From: CAYLNG01 sp964497855
GTDB taxonomy: Bacteria; Verrucomicrobiota; Kiritimatiellia; SS1-B-03-39; UBA6053
Length of the DNA stretch: 21,261 nucleotides
Direction: 5' to 3'
Assembly: GCA_964497855.1 (NCBI GenBank)
Contig: CAZCFM010000060.1
Coordinates: 1 to 21,261 of the forward strand
Shown here piece by piece: positions 14,543 to 21,261 of this stretch. Position 1 is the first letter of the stretch, and each line of letters starts with the position of its first letter. A program made the position numbers and the translations under genes. The notes under the pieces were generated by a model, which made no database searches, was not told where the DNA came from, and worked only from the letters and a program-made list of their open reading frames with translations.

Positions 14543-15982
14543 ATGTCTTCGCGAAAATACAATATCTGGACCATTGGCTGCCAAATGAACGAGGCGGATT
14601 CCCGCCAGGTGGGCAGTCAGCTTGAAGCCTTGGGCTATTCCTTGACGGAACGTCCGGAGGACGCGGACGTGGTGGTGCTGAACACCTGTGTGGTGCGTCA
14701 GCAGGCGGAGGACAAAGGCATCACCCGCCTCAAACACGTGGCCCAGCTCAAACGCCGCAAACCAGACATGGTTCTGGGACTGATGGGCTGCATGGTCGGC
14801 ATGAAGGAGGAGCCGCGTTTGCGTGGGGAGTATCCGTATGTCGATGTGTTTATGCCCCCCTCGGATCCCGCGCCGCTGATGCAGCATTTGCAGCAGTTGA
14901 CTGACGAGACGTCGGATGCCCGTCTTGAAGAGGCGCGCAGCACGGCCGCGCAACATGCCATTCAGGACGAAGACTATATTTTGCCCGCGCTGCGCCGCAA
15001 CAACACGGTCCAGGCGAATGTGCCCATCGTCCTCGGCTGTTCACACGCCTGCACCTTCTGTGTGATACCGTATCGCCGCGGGCCGGAACGAAGTCGTCCC
15101 AAAGAGGACATCCTGCGGGAAATCGAAAAACTCGCCGCCCAGGGCGTGCGTGAAGTCATGCTCCTCGGACAGATCGTGGACCGCTATGGGGAGGATTTCG
15201 AGGAGAGCTACGGATTGGCCGACCTCTTGCAGGACGTGGCCAAAATCGAAGGCGTTCTCCGCATCCGCTACCTGACCGGTCATCCGAATTATATGAGCGA
15301 CCGCATCATTGAAGTGACCCGCGACGAACCCAAAGTGATGCCGCATTTCGAACTGCCCGTGCAGGCGGGCAACAACAAGGTGTTGGAGGACATGAAACGC
15401 GGCTACACCCGCGAGGACTACATCGCTCTCATCGAACGCGTGCGGCGCATCTGTCCCGACAGCAGCATTCACAGCGACATCATCGTGGGCTTCTGCGGCG
15501 AGACCGAGGAGGAGTTCATGGACACCTATCGGCTCATCGAACAGCTCGAACTCGACAAAGTCCACATTGCCAAATATTCTGTTCGGCCCAAAACCATCGC
15601 CGCGCGCAAACTCGTCGACGACGTCCCGGAGGCTGAGAAGGAGCGGCGCCATGTTATGCTCGACGAGCTGTTCTGTTCGATACTGGAGCGCAAAAACCAG
15701 CGCTGGCTTGGACAGGAGGTGGAGGTTCTGGTGGAAACGCGGCACAAGGGAAAATGGCGGGGCCGCACGCCGCACAACCGCATTGTCTTCATCGAATCGG
15801 ATAAAAATCTTACCGGGGCGCTGGTGGATGCGCGGGTGACGTTTACGAGTGCCTTTTCCATGCAGGGGGAGCTCCTGCGCGTAAAAGTGGAGGCCCTGCC
15901 GCAGGTTCCCGACCTCAGCGCCGTTCCCATGTTCCATCGAGGGCCCAACCCCATGTCGGGGAGCGCCGCCTCCGGAATTTGA
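14543..15982 (+). CDS. miaB: MiaB-type tRNA methylthiotransferase
   Basis: A 479-residue radical-SAM methylthiotransferase that adds the 2-methylthio group to N6-isopentenyl-adenosine 37 of tRNAs reading UNN codons. The N-terminal UPF0004 domain has Cys13 (TIGCQMNEADS), Cys49 (NTCVVRQQAED) and Cys83 (GLMGCMVG), which hold the auxiliary 4Fe-4S cluster. The radical-SAM cluster is Cys166, Cys170 and Cys173 in GCSHACTFCVIPYRRGPERS. Other family blocks are MLLGQIVDRYG, HFELPVQAGNNKVLEDMKRG and HSDIIVGFCGETEEEF. A C-terminal TRAM RNA-binding domain spans about 375-440. TGCQMN and NTCxVR favour MiaB over MtaB or RimO. The C-terminal 35 residues, Pro- and Gly-rich, are an extra tail. The ribosome site (AAAGGG ending 5 bases before the ATG) is only fair. 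Confidence 0.95.
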   Translation: MSSRKYNIWTIGCQMNEADSRQVGSQLEALGYSLTERPEDADVVVLNTCVVRQQAEDKGITRLKHVAQLKRRKPDMVLGLMGCMVGMKEEPRLRGEYPYVDVFMPPSDPAPLMQHLQQLTDETSDARLEEARSTAAQHAIQDEDYILPALRRNNTVQANVPIVLGCSHACTFCVIPYRRGPERSRPKEDILREIEKLAAQGVREVMLLGQIVDRYGEDFEESYGLADLLQDVAKIEGVLRIRYLTGHPNYMSDRIIEVTRDEPKVMPHFELPVQAGNNKVLEDMKRGYTREDYIALIERVRRICPDSSIHSDIIVGFCGETEEEFMDTYRLIEQLELDKVHIAKYSVRPKTIAARKLVDDVPEAEKERRHVMLDELFCSILERKNQRWLGQEVEVLVETRHKGKWRGRTPHNRIVFIESDKNLTGALVDARVTFTSAFSMQGELLRVKVEALPQVPDLSAVPMFHRGPNPMSGSAASGI

Positions 15983-16016
15983 CTTTTTCTCGCATCGATT
16001 TTTCATGGGTTTCTTC

Positions 16017-16070
16017 TTTTCAGTACCCGTCTCCTGAGTATACTCCGCCCTTTCTCCCAAACTGGGTACT
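16017..16070 (+). promoter_or_regulatory. argF control region: promoter overlapped by palindromes
   Basis: A -10 box TATACT (16039-16044; 5 of 6) has TTTTCA 16 bases upstream (16017-16022) as a possible -35. The -10 lies inside a perfect 10-bp palindrome GAGTATACTC (16036-16045). It is flanked by an inverted pair, AGTACCC (16022-16028) and GGGTACT (16064-16070), whose centres are 42 bases apart, about four helical turns. The right arm ends 3 bases before the argF ATG. The pair could be regulator half-sites or a leader stem that hides the start codon. There is no Shine-Dalgarno. The sites do not look like the ARG boxes known for ArgR. Confidence 0.45.
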
Positions 16071-16073
16071 CCT

Positions 16074-17021
16074 ATGGAACATCTATCTTCCCTTACCGAT
16101 TGGTCGCCCGAAATTCTCCACGCCGTCCTCAAACGCGCGGCGGAACTCAAGGCCCATCCTGAAAAATTTTCGAGCGCTGCCGCTCGAAAAGTCCTGTTTA
16201 TGATCTTCGAAAAGCCCAGTCTTCGCACCCGCGTCAGTTTCGAGACCGGCATTGTGCGCATGGGCGGCCATGCCATCAACTACGATGTCTCGACCAGTCC
16301 CTTGGGCGCGGGCAAAGAGAGCCTGTCCGACACGATCAAAGTGGTGAGTCGTTATGCCGATCTCATTGTTGCCCGCCTCTTCAAGCACGAGGATTTGATG
16401 GAGATGATCGCCAACGCCGGTGTGCCCGTCATCAATGGGCTCACCAACTTCACGCATCCCTGCCAGATCCTGGCCGATTTGCTGACCATCACGGAGCACA
16501 AGGGCGGACTTGCGGGTCAAACCCTTTGTTTTCTGGGCGATGGCAACAACAATGTCACGCACTCCCTGCTGCACGGCTGCGCCATGGCCGGCATGAACAT
16601 CCGCGTCGGATGTCCCGCCGGCGAAGAATTTGAACCCCTGCCTTCGGTTCTGGAGACGACCCGTCGTCTTGCAGCGGTCAACGGCAGCCAGGTAGTGGTT
16701 ACCTCCGACGCCCGCGAAGCCGCGCGGGGCGCGGACGTGGTGTACACCGACTCGTGGATGAGTTACCACATTGCGGCCAGTGAAATGGAACGCCGCGTGG
16801 CCCGCTTCATGCCCTATCAGGTGACCTCCGCCATTATGAGGGAAGCCGCGCCCGGCGCGATTTTCATGAACTGCCTTCCCGCCGCCCGGGGATTTGAGCA
16901 GACGGCGGAGGTGATCGACGGTCCGCAGTCTGTCGTGTTTGACCAGGCCGAAAACCGCCTGCACGCGCAGAACGCGGTGATGTTGCGCCTGCTGCACCGC
17001 GCCCAGGCCCTCCATGGCTGA
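16074..17021 (+). CDS. argF: Ornithine carbamoyltransferase
   Basis: A 315-residue transcarbamylase that makes citrulline from ornithine and carbamoyl phosphate in arginine synthesis. The carbamoyl-phosphate site is EKPSLRTRVSFE (46-57), and HPCQILAD (128-135) is the second phosphate/carbamoyl motif. LCFLGDGNNNVTHSLL opens the ornithine domain, and AENRLHAQNAVML is the conserved C-terminal helix. Two ornithine-side signatures are altered: the SMG loop, usually D-x-x-x-SMG, reads DSWMSYH (226-232), and HCLP reads NCLP (266-269). Asp226, Ser230 and Cys267 remain, so ornithine use is plausible, but an N-acylated or other amino substrate cannot be ruled out. Length and order of motifs are normal. 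The stop overlaps the next start by 8 bases, so the GT9 gene is translationally coupled. Confidence 0.93.
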   Translation: MEHLSSLTDWSPEILHAVLKRAAELKAHPEKFSSAAARKVLFMIFEKPSLRTRVSFETGIVRMGGHAINYDVSTSPLGAGKESLSDTIKVVSRYADLIVARLFKHEDLMEMIANAGVPVINGLTNFTHPCQILADLLTITEHKGGLAGQTLCFLGDGNNNVTHSLLHGCAMAGMNIRVGCPAGEEFEPLPSVLETTRRLAAVNGSQVVVTSDAREAARGADVVYTDSWMSYHIAASEMERRVARFMPYQVTSAIMREAAPGAIFMNCLPAARGFEQTAEVIDGPQSVVFDQAENRLHAQNAVMLRLLHRAQALHG

Positions 17022-18000
17022 GGTCCGCCGCATTCTGGCGGTCAAACTGAGCGCCCTCGGCGACCTCTTCCACGCCGTGCCGGTGGTGGAACGGCTTCAC
17101 TCGCATTTCGGCTGCCCGGTGGATTGGGTCACCCAGCCGGAATACGTCGAGTTGGTGCGCTGCCACTCCGCTGTGGACCGGGTCATGGCTTTTCCGCGCC
17201 GCGGCGGCTTGCAGGCCTGGATTTCGTTCGTCCGCGAGCTGCGCGCGGAATCCTACGACCTGGCCGTCGATTTGCAGGGACTCAGCAAGAGCGGCGTGGT
17301 GCTGGGACTCTCCCGCGCCTCCCGCAAAATCGCCCCGAGCAGCCCCCGCGAACTGTGCCGCTTTTTTGCCAACGAAACAGCCCCCGCCGTCGCGCATTCG
17401 CCGCACGCGATGGATCGGCTCTTCGACACCCTGCGTTATTTGGGTGTGCCCATCGAACCGGTGGAATACCCGCTGACCTTTCCGCCCGCTGCCCCGCTGC
17501 CGGGACGCGCCCCGCGCCTGGCCGTCGCCCCGCGTTCCCGCTGGCCCGCCAAAGACTGGCCCGAGGCGAAATTCATCGAAGCCCTTCGCCGCCTGCGCGC
17601 CCGGCGGAGCGTGGATGTGTTTGTCCTCGGCGGACCCAACGACGCGGCGATCGGCGAGCGCATCCGCGCGGCGCTGGGGGAGGGGTGCTGGAACCTCTGC
17701 GGCAAAGCGCCGCTCCTGGAACTGGGCAGCGTGCTCACGCAGATGGACGCCCTGCTCTGCAACGATTCCGGACCCATGCATTTCGCCGCCGCCGTCGGCA
17801 CACCCACCATCGCCCTCTTCGGCCCCACCGATCCCGCCCTCACCGGTCCGCACGGCGACGGACACAGCGTGCTCCGCCCCTCGCCCGGCCCCCAGGGTTA
17901 TCCCGCCCACCGCAGCTACAAAGACGGCGACGCCTCCTTCATCGCCCAAATCCCCGTCGAAGATGTCGTCGACACCCTGCTGCGGGTTTTGGGTCATTAA
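17014..18000 (+). CDS. GT9 (heptosyltransferase-type) glycosyltransferase
   Basis: A 328-residue GT-B glycosyltransferase of the ADP-heptose:LPS heptosyltransferase family (CAZy GT9). The N-terminal motif ILAVKLSALGDLFHAVPVVE (7-26) is the family's K-x-S-x-LGD-x-x-x-x-P signature. DLAVDLQGLSKSG (about 82-94) follows. The donor domain has the strand VAPRSRWPAKDWP (about 170-182) and the ADP-sugar-binding block CNDSGPMHFAAAVGTPTIAL followed by FGPTDP. These enzymes add heptose to lipid A inner core on the cytoplasmic face, which implies a Gram-negative envelope. Acceptor and exact sugar are not decidable here. Coding GC is higher than in the neighbours. It overlaps argF by 8 bases, an odd metabolic pairing that may only reflect compaction. 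Confidence 0.92.
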   Translation: MAEVRRILAVKLSALGDLFHAVPVVERLHSHFGCPVDWVTQPEYVELVRCHSAVDRVMAFPRRGGLQAWISFVRELRAESYDLAVDLQGLSKSGVVLGLSRASRKIAPSSPRELCRFFANETAPAVAHSPHAMDRLFDTLRYLGVPIEPVEYPLTFPPAAPLPGRAPRLAVAPRSRWPAKDWPEAKFIEALRRLRARRSVDVFVLGGPNDAAIGERIRAALGEGCWNLCGKAPLLELGSVLTQMDALLCNDSGPMHFAAAVGTPTIALFGPTDPALTGPHGDGHSVLRPSPGPQGYPAHRSYKDGDASFIAQIPVEDVVDTLLRVLGH

Positions 18001-18012
18001 TTTTCTTCCCGT

Positions 18013-18026
18013 AGCGCTTCCGCGCT
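18013..18026. repeat. Short hairpin between the GT9 and DUF1015 genes
   Basis: AGCGC (18013-18017) and GCGCT (18022-18026) pair around TTCC. There is no T-run, so this is not a convincing terminator. The preceding GTAGC is also found beside the palindromes at 28-35 and 73-80, hinting at a dispersed palindromic element. Confidence 0.3.
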
Positions 18027-18058
18027 GATAGTACGCGCGCCCAACCTTGGAGTTCCCC

Positions 18059-19282
18059 ATGCTTGTCCATCCTTTTCTCGCCCTCCGTCCGCCCACAGAC
18101 CTCGCCGCACGCATTGCCAGTCCGCCCTACGATGTGATTGACTCCGACGAGGCCCGCGTCATGGCCGAGGGCAATCCGCAGTCGTTTCTGCACATCAACA
18201 AGCCGGAAATCGACTTGCCCACAGACATGAGCCTCTACGATGATCGCGTGTATGCCAAGGGGGCGGAGAATTTCCAGAGATTCCAACGTGAAGGCTGGCT
18301 GCGCCGCGAAAAATCTCCCGGTCTCTACTTGTACCGTCAAGAGGCGGGTGGACACGCGCAAACCGGCGTGGTGGGCGTCTGCCACACCTCGGAATACGAC
18401 AGCGGCCTGATCAAAAAACACGAAAAGACCCTTCAGAAAAAAGAAGACGACCGCACCCGCCATGTGGCGACCCTGAAAGCCAACGCCGGTCCGGTGTTCC
18501 TCATGGTCCGGGCCCCGGATGCGCTGAAACAAGCGATGGAGGACATCAAGAAACAGGCGCCGGAAGTCGATTTCACCAGTGCTGACGGCGTTCGTCATTC
18601 CGTGTGGCCTGTGGCCGACAGCGCCGCGTTTGTGAAGATGTTCGCCGCCATTCCCTGCGCCTACATTGCCGACGGGCATCACCGCGCCGCCAGCGCCGCG
18701 CGCTGCTCCCGCGAGTTCGCCGCCGCGAATCCCGCCAACACGGGCGAGGAGAATTACAACTGGTTCCTGTCGGTGCTCTTCCCGGCGGACGCCCTGCAAA
18801 TCCTGCCCTACAACCGGCTCGTCAGCGGACTCAACGGCCATTCCGCTGGGGAGTTCTTCGACGCCATCCGCGCCGCCGGCTTTTCCGTGGTCGATGTGGA
18901 CACGGGCAACCCCAGAGGACGCGGGGACATCCGCATGAGGTTCATGGGCAACTGGTTTCGGCTGCAGCGTCCCGCCGACCCCGCCGCCGATCCCGTTTCC
19001 GCTCTGGATGTGAGTGTCTTGCAGAATTTCCTGCTCGCTCCGATTCTGGGGATACAGGACCCCCGCACGGATCCCCGCATCCGTTTCAAAGGCGGTTTTG
19101 ATTGCGTGGCGCAACTCGAAAAAGAGGTTGAAACCCGCAAAGCGGACGTAGCGTTTTCGCTGTACCCGACCAGCACCGAAGAGGTGATGTCCGTTGCCGA
19201 TGCCGGAATGATCATGCCGCCCAAAAGCACTTGGTTTGAACCCAAGCTGCGCAGCGGACTTTTTGTACACACCCTCGATTGA
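18059..19282 (+). CDS. DUF1015 family protein (possible free-serine-kinase relative)
   Basis: A 407-residue soluble protein with the full DUF1015 pattern: an N-terminal PPYDVIDSDEA block (about 22-32), FLHINKPEIDLP, then GLIKKHEKTLQKKEDDRTRH (conserved HE-x-T...DR region), then ANAGPVFLMV, and the hallmark YIADGHHRAASA (about 201-212). The ADGHHR motif is also the signature of ParB/Srx-fold serine kinases such as SbnI and archaeal SerK, so phosphorylation of free serine is a possible role; that is an inference from the motif. The start is ATG 18059 with GGAG 6 bases upstream. A TTG four codons earlier overlaps that ribosome site and is rejected. No ser gene is adjacent here. Confidence 0.9.
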   Translation: MLVHPFLALRPPTDLAARIASPPYDVIDSDEARVMAEGNPQSFLHINKPEIDLPTDMSLYDDRVYAKGAENFQRFQREGWLRREKSPGLYLYRQEAGGHAQTGVVGVCHTSEYDSGLIKKHEKTLQKKEDDRTRHVATLKANAGPVFLMVRAPDALKQAMEDIKKQAPEVDFTSADGVRHSVWPVADSAAFVKMFAAIPCAYIADGHHRAASAARCSREFAAANPANTGEENYNWFLSVLFPADALQILPYNRLVSGLNGHSAGEFFDAIRAAGFSVVDVDTGNPRGRGDIRMRFMGNWFRLQRPADPAADPVSALDVSVLQNFLLAPILGIQDPRTDPRIRFKGGFDCVAQLEKEVETRKADVAFSLYPTSTEEVMSVADAGMIMPPKSTWFEPKLRSGLFVHTLD

Positions 19283-19299
19283 GGGATCAATGACGTACA

Positions 19300-19429
19300 T
19301 TCTGCACATATTTTATGCAGAAAAGAGAACTTTCGCTTGCTATCCGGCCCTTTGTCCATAAAAGCCAGCGTTCCGTCATCCCACCGGAACGACTTGTTCC
19401 GGGCGACGCCGCACCCTCGGTGGGCGTCG
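19300..19429 (+). promoter_or_regulatory. rpsA leader with three hairpins
   Basis: Three stems lie in series in the 181-base gap. TTCTGCA (19300-19306) pairs with TGCAGAA (19316-19322). CCGGAAC (19384-19390) pairs with GTTCCGG (19396-19402). CGACGCC, one bulged G, then CACC (19404-19415) pair with GGTG plus GGCGTCG (19419-19429) around CTC, an 11-bp stem. Bases 19430-19463 are C- and A-rich and carry no Shine-Dalgarno before the ATG. The E. coli rpsA start region is known to lack a good Shine-Dalgarno and to fold into successive hairpins that mediate S1 autocontrol. A similar role here is inferred. TTGCTA at 19337 could be a -35, but I see no well-spaced -10. Confidence 0.55.
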
Positions 19430-19463
19430 TATGCAACCCAAACCTCCAACCCCCTGACATTAG

Positions 19464-21191
<1,728 letters not shown>

Positions 21192-21209
21192 TCGAAAGAT
21201 TCTTTCCCC

Positions 21210-21241
21210 AAAAAAACCCGCCGAGAGGCGGGTTTTTTTTT
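21210..21241 (+). terminator. Intrinsic terminator after rpsA
   Basis: AAAAAACCCGCC (21211-21222) pairs perfectly with GGCGGGTTTTTT (21227-21238) around a GAGA (GNRA) tetraloop, extended by A21210 with T21239. The GC core is followed by nine T residues (21233-21241). The A-run on the 5' side would also let it work for transcripts coming from the right on the minus strand. Confidence 0.95.
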
Positions 21242-21261
21242 GGTGTGAGGACATGGGACAA

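Noticed and set aside
15041..16279. Minus-strand frame opposite miaB and the argF start
   Set aside because: It covers two well-identified conserved enzymes and their intergenic promoter; the composition is low-complexity antisense.
18047..18058. TTG start for the DUF1015 gene
   Set aside because: The TTG overlaps the GGAG ribosome site of the better-placed ATG at 18059.

Overview
The window reads as ordinary bacterial chromosome with moderately high GC, dense short-gap gene packing and no phage, transposon, CRISPR, rRNA or tRNA signal. Several features suggest the Planctomycetota-Verrucomicrobiota-Chlamydiota (PVC) group, possibly a Kiritimatiellota or Lentisphaerota relative: secreted beta-rich proteins of unknown family, a eukaryote-type HisA, an L-fucose isomerase cluster and a GH50-like enzyme. 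This placement is inference from gene content and style; no marker was searched.

Left part (1-2967, minus strand). A strong promoter (ATGACA-17-TATAGT, 2939-2967) drives a small DUF4404 protein, an unusual Gfo/Idh/MocA-fold protein, a clan GH-A (GH50-like) glycoside hydrolase joined to it by an ATGA overlap, and a secreted or lipoprotein gene cut by the window edge. This looks like one operon for intracellular carbohydrate processing. Next (3038-5695, minus) is a secreted 885-residue protein with an internal duplication. Divergent from it (5835-7732, plus) are a small secreted protein resembling an archaemetzincin that has lost its zinc site, and serS.

Middle (7739-12674, minus). The order of transcription is a PfkB-type sugar kinase, a DUF4432 aldose-mutarotase-like protein, L-fucose isomerase, and then a HIS6-like (eukaryote-type) HisA. 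The first three fit L-fucose or D-arabinose use: anomer interconversion, ketose formation, phosphorylation. HisA belongs to histidine synthesis and is separated from fucI by a heptamer-repeat hairpin. A membrane-anchored PpiD/SurA-like chaperone (12749-14386, minus) follows, and is divergent from miaB.

Right part (14543-21191, plus). miaB (tRNA thiomethylation), argF with a distinctive palindromic control region, a GT9 heptosyltransferase-type gene overlapping argF, a DUF1015 protein, and rpsA (six S1 domains). rpsA has a 181-base leader with three hairpins and no Shine-Dalgarno, and ends at a textbook intrinsic terminator.

No stretch above 300 bases lacks a gene. The largest gaps are 19283-19463 (rpsA leader), 14387-14542 (divergent ppiD-like/miaB promoters), 5696-5834 (divergent control region) and 2918-3037 (promoter). 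No convincing new multi-gene system is visible. The most noteworthy items are the duplicated 885-residue secreted protein, the archaemetzincin-like pseudoprotease, the eukaryote-type HisA, the Gfo/Idh protein lacking its usual catalytic residues, and the rpsA and argF leaders.
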